A model generated the notes under the pieces. That model saw only the letters and a program-made list of their open reading frames with translations. It was not told the DNA's origin and did no database searches. DNA of 46,775 nt, from assembly GCF_003863335.1 (NCBI RefSeq), contig NZ_RRAZ01000029.1, positions 1 through 46,775 of the forward strand. Direction: 5' to 3'. The stretch is from Falsigemmobacter faecalis. Lineage in GTDB: Bacteria; Pseudomonadota; Alphaproteobacteria; Rhodobacterales; Rhodobacteraceae. Position numbers and translations under genes: made by a program. Each line of letters opens with the position of its first letter. The stretch's first letter is position 1. Shown here one piece after another: positions 25,028 to 32,989 of the stretch.

Positions 25028-25067
25028 TAAAAAAGCCCCCGCGCCTCACTGGCACGGGGGCTTTTTA
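25028..25067. terminator. Bidirectional Rho-independent terminator
   Basis: AAAAAAGCCCCCGCGCC, loop TCACT, then GGCACGGGGGCTTTTT. A-run and T-run flank a strong stem, so it can stop the ABC operon on the plus strand and act against read-through from the convergent transporter gene. Confidence 0.85.
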
Positions 25068-25100
25068 TTGGCGAGCGCCGGGGAGGGCTGCCTGCCCTCC

Positions 25101-25149
25101 CCGGACCCCACCCGGGAGTATTTTTAAAAAGCCAAAACCGCAGGCCGGG
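25101..25149. repeat. Intergenic repeat unit, copy 1
   Basis: CCGGACCCC, then GGGAGTATTTTTAAAAAGCC, then AAAACCGCAGGCC. It matches 39747-39791 almost base for base. Both copies lie between convergent genes and follow a GC-rich hairpin. It may be a terminator-associated intergenic element. Confidence 0.6.
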
Positions 25150-25154
25150 GGGCC

Positions 25155-26132
25155 TCAGGCGCGGATCCTTTGGGAGAGGATGGCGCAGACGACGAGTTGC
25201 AGCAGGTGAAAAACCATCAGCGGCAGCACGATCAGAGAGATATCCTGGCCTGCAAAGAGGATCCCGGCCATCGGCAGGCCCGTGGCGAGGCTTTTGGTGG
25301 AGCCGCAGTAGAAAAGCGCCAGAAGATCGGCCTTTGACATGCCCGCAAGGCGGCCGGCGCTGATGGCGATGCCTATGACGATCGCCAGAAGAGCGGCGCA
25401 AAAGCCAATGAGCATGAAGAGTTGCGCGGGCTGCACCACCTGCCAGATGCCGTTCACCACCCCCGCGGAGAAGGCGGAATAGACGATCAGCAGGATCGAG
25501 CCGCGGTCAACCACCAGGGTCGGAGTTTTGTATTTATTGAGGAAATTCGCCAAAAGCGGGCGACAAAGCTGGCCGATGGCGAAGGGCAGCAGGATTTGTT
25601 GCACGATTTTCCAGATCGCCGCAGGCTCAACCCCATAACCGCTGTTGCCGGGGATCAGCGTCATGAAGAGGAGGGGCGAAAGGATCACCCCGATCAGGTT
25701 GGAGATGGAAGCCGCGCAGACCGCGCCTGCGACATTGCCATTTGAGACGGAGGTGAAAGCGATTGAGCTTTGCACCGTTGAGGGCATGCAGCCAATATAG
25801 AGAAAGCCCACGCCGATGGCGACCGGCAGGCCCATGGCGATCATCGGCTTGAGTGCAAGGGTCAGCAGCGGGAAGAGCGCGAAGGTGCACAAAAGCACCC
25901 CGAGCTGCAGCTTCCAGTTCGCAAGCCCGGTGAGAATGGTCGCCGTAGAGAGCTTTGCGCCATAGATGAAGAAGAGGAGCGAGACGGCCCACCAGGTGAT
26001 CTGGCGCAGGATCCCGGCGAACTCTCCGCGGGCCGGCGCGAAGGTGGCCAGCAGCACGGTGAGAACCAGGAGCATCATATAGCGGTCAAGGCCGAAGCGC
26101 CTGAGTGCGCCCTCGATCCGGCTGAGTGACAT
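25155..26132 (-). CDS. Bile acid:sodium symporter (BASS/SBF-like) family transporter
   Basis: 325 residues, about ten hydrophobic helices. Features of the SBF-like (YfeH-type) branch are LFFIYGAKLST, GFLYIGCMPSTVQSSIAFTS and FYCGSTKSLATGLPMA. The last is close to the conserved crossing region with a Ser-Thr-Lys-Ser element. It probably couples sodium to uptake or export of an organic anion, but the substrate is unknown. The ATG at 26132 is chosen because AGGAGG lies just before it. It is divergent from a GntR gene with a short shared promoter region, so regulation by that protein is likely. Confidence 0.87.
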   Translation of the reverse strand: MSLSRIEGALRRFGLDRYMMLLVLTVLLATFAPARGEFAGILRQITWWAVSLLFFIYGAKLSTATILTGLANWKLQLGVLLCTFALFPLLTLALKPMIAMGLPVAIGVGFLYIGCMPSTVQSSIAFTSVSNGNVAGAVCAASISNLIGVILSPLLFMTLIPGNSGYGVEPAAIWKIVQQILLPFAIGQLCRPLLANFLNKYKTPTLVVDRGSILLIVYSAFSAGVVNGIWQVVQPAQLFMLIGFCAALLAIVIGIAISAGRLAGMSKADLLALFYCGSTKSLATGLPMAGILFAGQDISLIVLPLMVFHLLQLVVCAILSQRIRA

Positions 26133-26159
26133 TGCGGCCTCCTGTGCAGACCCGACGAT

Positions 26160-26206
26160 CCGGGTGTTGTATACGCTGGAAGCGCTGATACTCTGGTTAT
26201 GTATGC
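26160..26206. promoter_or_regulatory. Candidate GntR operator/promoter between divergent genes
   Basis: The 94-bp gap holds TTGTATAC at 26166-26173 and TATGTATGCAT near 26195-26205. Short TGTATAC-like palindromes are typical of FCD GntR sites. Their position between the BASS and GntR genes suggests control of both. No -35/-10 pair is certain. Confidence 0.35.
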
Positions 26207-26226
26207 ATTCCAAGGGAAACTCCGCG

Positions 26227-26868
26227 ATGACTCAGACGCTTGCTCTGCGACTGGCCGATCAGATCAGCTCAGATATTCTGACGGGACTTCTGCCCGCAGG
26301 CGCGCGCCTTGAAGAAGTCGCGCTGGCGGAGCGATTCGGCTGTTCGCGCACCCCCGTACGGGAGGCTTTGAGCGAGCTTTGCGCGCGCGGGCTGGCGCAG
26401 CGGCGCGCGGGGCGCGGGATGGAGGTGATCCGGCCCGACAGCGATCTCTTGCTCGATCAGTTTGAGGCGCTGGCTGAGATGGAGGGGCTTTTGGCCGGGA
26501 TGGCGGCGCATCGCGGGACGCTGGCGGAGGTCATGGCGCTGGAGGAGCTTTCGCGGCGGATGGAGGCTGCAGAGGCGGCGGATTATCCGGATCTGAACCT
26601 GCAGCTTCATGAGCGGATCTGCGCAATGGCGGGCAATCGCGAGCTGGCACGGGTGGCCGGGGAGATGCGGCTACGGCTTGATGCCCTGCGCGGGGCGCAG
26701 CTGCGCTCAGACGCGCGGCGGCAGCGCTCGGCACTGGAGCATGCGGAGCTGGTGACGGCCATTGCGGCAAGGGACGCGCCGCTGGCCGGCCGGATCATGC
26801 GCGATCACCTGCGGGCCTCGGCGCGGGCCTCGCTGGCGGTGCTGGCGGCGGCGGCGGAAAGCGCGTAA
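26227..26868 (+). CDS. FCD-domain GntR-family transcriptional regulator
   Basis: 213 residues. The winged helix (about 5-70) has ADQISSDILTGLLPAGARLE and the recognition region FGCSRTPVREALSEL, the standard FCD GntR form. The C-terminal FCD part (about 80-200) has LNLQLHERICAMAGN and HAELVTAIAARD, with metal-site histidines. The ATG at 26227 has AAGGGAAA upstream; longer starts at 26203 or 26164 are possible. It is divergent from the BASS transporter and 26 bp before the Gfo/Idh gene. The divergent arrangement makes the transporter the likely target. Confidence 0.87.
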   Translation: MTQTLALRLADQISSDILTGLLPAGARLEEVALAERFGCSRTPVREALSELCARGLAQRRAGRGMEVIRPDSDLLLDQFEALAEMEGLLAGMAAHRGTLAEVMALEELSRRMEAAEAADYPDLNLQLHERICAMAGNRELARVAGEMRLRLDALRGAQLRSDARRQRSALEHAELVTAIAARDAPLAGRIMRDHLRASARASLAVLAAAAESA

Positions 26869-26894
26869 CCTCGGCCGCCGTAAGGAGGCCGTCT

Positions 26895-27836
26895 ATGGTC
26901 ACAAAAATTCTTGTTGCGGGCGCGGGTTCCATCGGGCGGCGTCATGCGGAAAACCTGGCCGCGCTTGGGGCTGAGGTCACGCTGAAGGGCTGGCGCGGCT
27001 GGGGACTTGCGGGGCTTGAGGCCGATCTGGCAGACCATGATGCGCTGGTGGTGGCCACGGCCACCGATCTGCGGCTGCCGTTGATTGAGATCGCCGCGCG
27101 GATGGACAAGCCGCTCTTCATCGAGAAGCCGCTGGCCTTTCAGCGCGATGAGCTGGCGGTGATTGCCGATGTGACGCGCGCCGTCGCCGATCGCTCGATG
27201 CTGGGCTATATGATGCGCTATCATCCGGCGTTCCGGGTGCTGGCGGCAACGGACCTCTCTGATATTTTTCAGTTTTCCCTGACCATCGGGCATGATGTGA
27301 CGCAGTGGCGGCAGAACTGGCGCTTCTCAGAAAGCTATGCGGCGCGGGCCGAGGGCGGCGGCGTGCTGCTGGATCTGTGTCATGAGCTGGATATGGCGGC
27401 CTGCCTGTTTCCGGGCCTTGCACCGGTCATGGTGGAGGCACAGGGTCATGCGGCCTATCCGGGGGTGGATATGGCCAGCCGCATCTCACTGCGCAATACG
27501 CAGGTGACCGGTGAGGTGACCATGGATTACCTGACGCCGCGCATGCACCGCCAGGCGATCCTGCGCGGCACCCGCGCGCGGCATCAGTTTGACTATGTGG
27601 CGCAGGACTACCGCACAGAGACCCTCTCGGGCGTGACGCAGCATGACCGCCCGCTGGAGCGCAACGCCATGTTCATGGCGATCTCGCGCGATTTTCTGGC
27701 GCTGGTCGAAGGCCGCGCCCCCTCAGATATTGAACATCTGCCCCGGCTGGATCTGGCGCTGGCTTCGGCCCGCCTGGTCGCTGACTGCTGGCAGACCCGC
27801 TCTTTCATTGGAACCATCGATAAGGAACTCCCATGA
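26895..27836 (+). CDS. Gfo/Idh/MocA-family NAD(P)-dependent oxidoreductase
   Basis: 313 residues. The N-terminal dinucleotide fold is VAGAGSIGRRHAENL at 8-22, with the family motif FIEKPLA at about 75-81, where Glu-Lys-Pro contributes the catalytic Lys. A C-terminal alpha/beta domain follows. These enzymes oxidise or reduce sugars, often nucleotide- or CMP-sugar precursors. It overlaps the following CMP-sugar synthetase by four bases (ATGA), and a start with TAAGGAGG is visible. Its role is probably to tailor a sugar in the nonulosonic or Kdo pathway of this locus, but the substrate is unknown. Confidence 0.85.
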   Translation: MVTKILVAGAGSIGRRHAENLAALGAEVTLKGWRGWGLAGLEADLADHDALVVATATDLRLPLIEIAARMDKPLFIEKPLAFQRDELAVIADVTRAVADRSMLGYMMRYHPAFRVLAATDLSDIFQFSLTIGHDVTQWRQNWRFSESYAARAEGGGVLLDLCHELDMAACLFPGLAPVMVEAQGHAAYPGVDMASRISLRNTQVTGEVTMDYLTPRMHRQAILRGTRARHQFDYVAQDYRTETLSGVTQHDRPLERNAMFMAISRDFLALVEGRAPSDIEHLPRLDLALASARLVADCWQTRSFIGTIDKELP

Positions 27837-28531
27837 TCCTTGGTCATATCGGCGCGCGCAAAGGCTCTAAGGGCGTGCCGCGCAAGAACTTTCGTGAGAT
27901 CTGCGGCAGGCCGCTGATCGACTGGTCGCTCGATCAGCTTTTCGCGCATCCTTCGGTCGATGCGGTCGTGGTCTCGACCGACGATGAGGAAATCTATGAG
28001 CATGCCATCGCCAAAGGCGCGCTGAAGATCGGGCTGCGCCCGGATCATCTGGCGACCGACGGGGCGGGCAAATGGGGCGTCTGGCAACATGCGCTGGAGG
28101 TCTCTCAGCCGCTTCTGGATGCGTCGGTTGAGGCCTTTCTGGACCTCGACTGCACCTCGCCGCTGCGGCTGGCGGAGGATATCACCAATGCGCTGATCCT
28201 CTTTGATGAGCAGGACCCCGATATGGTGATGTCCTGCTGTGAGGCGCGCAAGAACCCCTATTTCAACCTCGTTGAGCCCGATGCCAGCGGCGCTTTGCAT
28301 GTCTCAAAACCGCTGCCGGGGGGCGTGGTTGCGCGCCAACAGGCGCCGGTGGTCTATGAGCATGCGGCTTCGACCTATGTGGTCTCGCCGGAGTATCTGC
28401 GGCGCTCCAAGGGCTTGTGGGAGGGGCGCGTGATCCCCTTCCTGATGCCGCCTGAGCGCTGCGTGGATATCGACAGCGAGTTTGATTTCCGTCTTGTCGA
28501 ATTTTTGCTGAAAGAGGCGCAGAATGGCTGA
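27833..28531 (+). CDS. Acylneuraminate cytidylyltransferase-family CMP-sugar synthetase
   Basis: 232 residues. It transfers CMP from CTP to an acidic keto-sugar. The CTP-binding start IGARKGSKGVPRKNF at 6-20 is the NeuA/LegF/PtmB motif, distinct from the KdsB form present elsewhere in the window. DLDCTSPLR and DIDSEFDF near the end are the metal-binding Asp blocks. The length is typical. It is the middle gene of an overlapped trio (four-base overlap upstream, eight-base overlap downstream). With neuB and neuC in the nearby operon it would complete a CMP-nonulosonate pathway. Which sugar it activates is not settled. Confidence 0.88.
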   Translation: MILGHIGARKGSKGVPRKNFREICGRPLIDWSLDQLFAHPSVDAVVVSTDDEEIYEHAIAKGALKIGLRPDHLATDGAGKWGVWQHALEVSQPLLDASVEAFLDLDCTSPLRLAEDITNALILFDEQDPDMVMSCCEARKNPYFNLVEPDASGALHVSKPLPGGVVARQQAPVVYEHAASTYVVSPEYLRRSKGLWEGRVIPFLMPPERCVDIDSEFDFRLVEFLLKEAQNG

Positions 28532-29315
28532 GCAACTTACGGGCCGCACCGTTTTCATCACCGGCTCGGGCGGGGTGCTGGGCAGCACCTATGTCCGCCG
28601 CATGCTGGATGAGGGCGCGCGGGTCATCGGGTCGGATCTTCCCGGCCATCGCGCCGAGGCGCTGAAAGAGGCCCATGCCGGCAATGAGAACTTCCGCTTT
28701 TATGAGCTGGATGTCTCGGAAGAAGATCAGGTCACTGAGATCTTCAAACGCATCCTGGCCGACGGCTGGGAGCCGAATGTCGTTCTGAACAATGCCGCCA
28801 TCACCGGGGAACTCCTGATGGGCGCGGGCAAGGGCTTTCCGGATTTCGCCGATCTTGAGGTGAAGGACTGGGAAAAGACCATGCGCACCAATCTGACCGC
28901 GCCCTTCATGGTCGCCCGTCAGATGGACCGCGATATTGTGGGCAAATATCCCTGCACGCTGATCAATGTGGCCTCGATGTATGCGCTGAACGGCGCGCAT
29001 CACCGCATCTATGACGGCATGCCGTTTAAGAACTTCTCGGCTTATGGCGTCTCAAAAGCGGGCATCCACGGGCTGACGCTCTGGCTGGCGGGCTATTGGG
29101 CGGACCGGGGTGCAACGGTGAATACCATCGCGCCGGGGGCCGTCTTCAACGGTCACTCCGATGAATTCCAGCGCCGCGTGGGCGAGCTGATCATGCTCAA
29201 CCGCATGGCAAAGCCCGATGAGATCGCCGATGCGATGCTCTTCCTGGCCTCGAAGGCCGCGGGCTATATGACCGGGCAGCTGGTCAATGTGGATGGCGGC
29301 TTCTCGGGCTGGTAA
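28524..29315 (+). CDS. Short-chain dehydrogenase/reductase, sugar-locus type
   Basis: 263 residues, classical SDR. The coenzyme motif TGSGGVLG is at 13-20, the LNNAAI element at about 88-93, catalytic Ser151 in NVASMY, and Tyr174/Lys178 in YGVSK. It resembles the SDRs found beside CMP-legionaminate/flagellin-glycan synthetases (PtmA-like) in other bacteria. It overlaps the cytidylyltransferase by eight bases, implying a shared pathway step. The exact reaction is unknown. A bidirectional terminator follows. Confidence 0.85.
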   Translation: MAEQLTGRTVFITGSGGVLGSTYVRRMLDEGARVIGSDLPGHRAEALKEAHAGNENFRFYELDVSEEDQVTEIFKRILADGWEPNVVLNNAAITGELLMGAGKGFPDFADLEVKDWEKTMRTNLTAPFMVARQMDRDIVGKYPCTLINVASMYALNGAHHRIYDGMPFKNFSAYGVSKAGIHGLTLWLAGYWADRGATVNTIAPGAVFNGHSDEFQRRVGELIMLNRMAKPDEIADAMLFLASKAAGYMTGQLVNVDGGFSGW

Positions 29316-29327
29316 GTCTTTGTAAAG

Positions 29328-29360
29328 AAAGCCCCGGCAGATCACTCTGCCGGGGCTTTT
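29328..29360. terminator. Bidirectional Rho-independent terminator
   Basis: AAAGCCCCGGCAG, loop ATCACT, then CTGCCGGGGCTTTT. It sits between the convergent SDR and WaaA-like genes with A- and T-runs on either side, so it serves both strands. Confidence 0.9.
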
Positions 29361-29361
29361 C

Positions 29362-30627
29362 TTATTTTTGCAGCCAGGGCTGCAGCGCTTCCATGGCGCG
29401 GCGGGTGCCGCCGGAATGTTCTTCAAGGAAAGCCGTGATCTGATCGGGCCTGGGGCCAGGCCAGCCCTCTGCGCTGAAGGCGCGCAGCACCTGATCGGGG
29501 CCGACCTGCAGGCAGACGCCCGCGCGGATCGCCTCGACCGCAGGATATTCGATGGTGGAAATATCGGGGCCGACCACCACGGGTTTGCCAAGCGCCAGCG
29601 GCTCAATGATATTATGCGAGCCTTTCGGGGTGAAACCGCCGCCCACCAGAACCCGGTCGGTCAGGGAGAGGTAGAAATACATCTCGCCAATGCTGTCGCC
29701 CAGCAGCAGATCAATCTGCGCCGGATCCTTCAGCGTCAGATCTTTGTCAAAAAGCTCTGAGCGGCGGGCGAAATTGACGCCCATTTCTGTCAGCGCCTCT
29801 GCCATGGGGGCAAAGCGCTCTGGCGCGCGCGGCACCAGCACGATCAGCGGGCGCGGGGTCAGCTCTGTCAGCGCCCGCGCGATGGCCGAGAGGATCAACT
29901 CCTCCTCCCCCTCAACGATTGAGGCGAGGCCAATGACCGGACGCCCCTGCGCCAGTGCGGCAAGCGCCAGCGCGCCCTTTTCCAGATGAGCGGGCGGGAT
30001 CGGCTGATCAAACCGCAACTCACCCGTCACAAAAATCGGCTCAACGCCCACCTCGCGAAAGCGCTCGCGCTGCAGCTCGGACTTCACCAGCGCCCCGGCA
30101 AAGCGGCGCATGACGGCGGGGCGCAGCGGAAAACCCCGGTCGCGCATCATCGAATTCAGCGGATAGCCCGCGTTGCACATCAACAGCGGCACGCCATGAT
30201 CGCGGGCCGATTGCACCATGCGCGGCCAGATCTCAACCTCCATCACAAGGCCGAGTTTGGGGGCAAAGGCATTAAAGAAGCGTTTAAAGCAGCGCTCCAG
30301 TTCCAGCGGCACCCAGACGACCTGCACGGCTTCTCCCGCGAAAACCCGCTCGGCCTCTCGCCGTCCGGCGGGGGTGAAACAGGTGATCAGCAGATGCTCT
30401 CCGGCCTCCAGCATGGCGCGCATCAAAGGCACCGCCGAGCGCACCTCGCCAAGGCTGACCGCGTGAAACCAGACCGCACCCCTGCGCGGGGTCTCATAGC
30501 GGCCAAAGCGCTCAGGCAGATGCTGCGCGTAAAGCGGATCTTTCTTCGCGCGTTTGCGCAGATAGCCCCGGATCAGCGGCAGCGAGACGGTCCAGAGCGC
30601 GGACCAGAACAGCAAAAACGCCCGCAT
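29362..30627 (-). CDS. WaaA-like 3-deoxy-D-manno-octulosonic-acid transferase, second divergent copy
   Basis: 421 residues, GT30-type. One N-terminal hydrophobic helix is at about 4-20. The catalytic-base motif HAVSLGEV has Glu61 and is followed by the GT-B C-terminal half with GGFTPKGSHNIIEPLALGKPV, which is close to the classic WaaA nucleotide-binding block. The donor would be CMP-Kdo or a related CMP-octulosonate. It starts TAATG, sharing one base with the stop of the preceding WaaA-like gene. It is only distantly like that neighbour, so the pair does not look like a recent duplication. The acceptor is unknown. Confidence 0.85.
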   Translation of the reverse strand: MRAFLLFWSALWTVSLPLIRGYLRKRAKKDPLYAQHLPERFGRYETPRRGAVWFHAVSLGEVRSAVPLMRAMLEAGEHLLITCFTPAGRREAERVFAGEAVQVVWVPLELERCFKRFFNAFAPKLGLVMEVEIWPRMVQSARDHGVPLLMCNAGYPLNSMMRDRGFPLRPAVMRRFAGALVKSELQRERFREVGVEPIFVTGELRFDQPIPPAHLEKGALALAALAQGRPVIGLASIVEGEEELILSAIARALTELTPRPLIVLVPRAPERFAPMAEALTEMGVNFARRSELFDKDLTLKDPAQIDLLLGDSIGEMYFYLSLTDRVLVGGGFTPKGSHNIIEPLALGKPVVVGPDISTIEYPAVEAIRAGVCLQVGPDQVLRAFSAEGWPGPRPDQITAFLEEHSGGTRRAMEALQPWLQK

Positions 30628-31868
30628 TATGCCACCAGATCCAGCAGATCCCGCGCCAGCGGCCGCAGGCTGCCCCGCGCCGCATGGACGATCTGCGAGG
30701 CCCGCGACCGCTGCGGCATATGATCCGCCTGCAGCGCCGCGAGAAGGTTGCCTTCCGTCACCGGAAGGGCGGCGCCCGAGACATCCAACTGCGCGAAATC
30801 AGCGGCGAAATTGGCGGTGCGCGGCCCGTGCAGCACGGCGGCGCCAAGTGCCAGCGGCTCCCAGGGGTTATGCCCCTCAATCCTGCAGAAGGTGCCGCCG
30901 ATCAGCGCCACCGGGATCAGGCGATACCACAGGCCCAGCTCGCCAAAGGTATCGGCGATCCAGACCGCCGCCTGGCCTGGCCCCTCACCTTTGGAACGCT
31001 GCGCCACGGTCAGACCCATGGCCCGGGCGGCCGCCGCAATCTCAGAGGCGCGCTGCGGATCGCGCGGCGCGATGACCAGAAGCTGCGCCGGATCGCCGGC
31101 GTGAAGCTGCACCTGCGCCTTCAGGGCAATCGCCTCATCCGTCTGATGCGAGGAGGCCAGAAGCCAGGGCCTGCGCCCCTCCAGCGCCACCCGTGCAAGC
31201 TCCAGGGCGTTCTTATCGGCGGCCAGCGGCGGAGCTGCAGATTTCAGCGAGCCCGTCACCTCAACCGCCTGCGCCCCCAGCTTTTTGAGGTTGGCTGCCG
31301 TCACCGCATCCTGGGCAGTAATCAGACGGAAGCGCTTGAGAAGATTGCCATAAAGGCTTTTCGCCTTTTCGCGACGCGCGAAGGCCGCGTCATTCATCCG
31401 CGCATTCACCATGGCCAGCGGAATCCCCGCCCGGTCGGCCGCAACCACTGCACCGGGCCAGAGGTCCTGCTCTGCCCAGATCGAAAGGCTGGGTTTCCAG
31501 TGGTCAAGAAACTTCGCCAGATATTGCGGCGCATCGACCGGCAGGAACTGATGGCGGGTGCGGCGCGGCAGTTGCCCGCCCATCACCTCAGCCGAGGACC
31601 GCGCGGTAGAAGTCACCAGAAACTCAACATCCGGGCGCAGATCGGCCAGTTGCACGATCAGCCCGCGCAGGGCCAGCACCTCACCCACGCCCACGGCATG
31701 CAGCCAGATGACCGGCGCATCGGGGCGCGGAAGTGTCGGCTCTCCCAGCTTTTCACGCCAGCGCGCGGCCTCTTCTTTGCCCTTTGCCAGGCGGCGGGCC
31801 AGCAGCTTTGGCGCGACCAGCGGCAGAAGGCGCGAGGCCGCAAGATAGGCCTGAAGCTGCAGGCTCAT
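30627..31868 (-). CDS. WaaA-like 3-deoxy-D-manno-octulosonic-acid transferase, first copy
   Basis: 413 residues, GT30-type. The catalytic motif HAVGVGEV has Glu63. Further blocks are TSTARSSAEVM, IWAEQDLWPGAVV, and the GGTFCRIEGHNPWEPLALGA donor-binding segment near the C-terminus. The enzyme family transfers Kdo from CMP-Kdo to lipid A precursors or other acceptors. The ATG overlaps the neuC stop by four bases, so it is translationally coupled within the neuB operon. Location beside neuC and not beside lipid A genes makes a capsule or surface-glycan role possible. Confidence 0.86.
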   Translation of the reverse strand: MSLQLQAYLAASRLLPLVAPKLLARRLAKGKEEAARWREKLGEPTLPRPDAPVIWLHAVGVGEVLALRGLIVQLADLRPDVEFLVTSTARSSAEVMGGQLPRRTRHQFLPVDAPQYLAKFLDHWKPSLSIWAEQDLWPGAVVAADRAGIPLAMVNARMNDAAFARREKAKSLYGNLLKRFRLITAQDAVTAANLKKLGAQAVEVTGSLKSAAPPLAADKNALELARVALEGRRPWLLASSHQTDEAIALKAQVQLHAGDPAQLLVIAPRDPQRASEIAAAARAMGLTVAQRSKGEGPGQAAVWIADTFGELGLWYRLIPVALIGGTFCRIEGHNPWEPLALGAAVLHGPRTANFAADFAQLDVSGAALPVTEGNLLAALQADHMPQRSRASQIVHAARGSLRPLARDLLDLVA

Positions 31869-32989
31869 GCGCTGTGATCCTCAAAGGCCTTTTGCAGCGA
31901 GCGGGTCCAGAAACCGGGATCATTCAGCACCTTAAGGAACTGATCCGAGGCCAACCCCTCACCAAAACCCGCATCACGGCCATGGTTTTTGCCCCATTGA
32001 TTGGTCAAAAACCCAAGGATCACCCCACGGTCCGAGGCCTTCACAGAAGTCACCGACCCGGCTTCCGAGCGGTTCGACTGCCGCGTGCCGACATCCAGCG
32101 AGGGCAGCCCCAGGAAGGGCGCTTCGCGGACCCCGGCCGAGGAGTTGCCCACCATGCAGGAGGCGTTTTTCATCAGCTCCGAGAAATGCGCAAACCGCAT
32201 CGAGGGCAGCACCCGGAAACGCTCTTCCGGCAGGCTCTTCAGCACCGCGAAAATCCCGTCAGAGCCGGGATCATTGTTCGGTGCAACCACCACGAAATTG
32301 CGCCGCGACTCGGTCAGAGCGCCGAAAAGCGCTTCGGCCTGCGCGCCCATGGTGGCCTGCTCAGAGGTCACCGGATGGAAGATCGCGATGCCGAAGTCCT
32401 TGAAAGGAATTGCATAACGCGCCTTCACCTCATCGAGCGTCACCCCGGAGGGGCGGGCGTGGAAATCCAGTTCGGGAGAGCCGATGACATGGATCACATC
32501 CTCCGGCTCGCCCAGCGACATCACCCGCCGCTTCGCCTGTTCAGAGGAGACGAAGTGATGGGTGCAGAGCTTGGTGCAGCAGTGACGGAAGACCTCATCA
32601 ATGGTGCCCGAGACCTCACCGCCCTCAATATGCGCCGAGCGGATGTAATTGGTCGCCGAGACCATGGCCCCCGCCACCGCCTCAATGCGGTCGCCGTGAA
32701 TGACGATCAGATCGGGGCGATGCTCGGCGAGATAATCCGAAAATCCGATGACGGTTTTCGCCAGGATCACATCCTGCGGATCGCCGGGGCGCTGGTTGAG
32801 AAAGCCGTGGCTTTTGACGCCGGGCATCCGCTCGACCTCCAGCCGGGTCAGGCCGTAGCGGTCCATCATATGCATGCCGGTCACGAAAAAGCTGACCTCA
32901 TGGCCCGCATCCCGCGCCGCAGCGGCCAGGGGTTCAAGCTTGCCGAAATCTGCCCGGGTGCCGGTGAGAAAGAGGATTTTACGGGTCAC
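31865..32989 (-). CDS. neuC: UDP-N-acetylglucosamine 2-epimerase, hydrolysing (NeuC type)
   Basis: 374 residues. It converts UDP-GlcNAc to ManNAc and UDP, the first committed step to sialic acid. Motifs are LFLTGTRADFGK at about 6-17, HGDRIEA, AHIEGGEVSGTIDE and VGNSSAGVREAPFLG near the C-terminus. These match NeuC rather than the non-hydrolysing WecB type and closely resemble my recollection of the Campylobacter NeuC1 pattern. It overlaps neighbours on both sides by four bases. It lies in the same operon as neuB. Confidence 0.9.
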   Translation of the reverse strand: MTRKILFLTGTRADFGKLEPLAAAARDAGHEVSFFVTGMHMMDRYGLTRLEVERMPGVKSHGFLNQRPGDPQDVILAKTVIGFSDYLAEHRPDLIVIHGDRIEAVAGAMVSATNYIRSAHIEGGEVSGTIDEVFRHCCTKLCTHHFVSSEQAKRRVMSLGEPEDVIHVIGSPELDFHARPSGVTLDEVKARYAIPFKDFGIAIFHPVTSEQATMGAQAEALFGALTESRRNFVVVAPNNDPGSDGIFAVLKSLPEERFRVLPSMRFAHFSELMKNASCMVGNSSAGVREAPFLGLPSLDVGTRQSNRSEAGSVTSVKASDRGVILGFLTNQWGKNHGRDAGFGEGLASDQFLKVLNDPGFWTRSLQKAFEDHSA

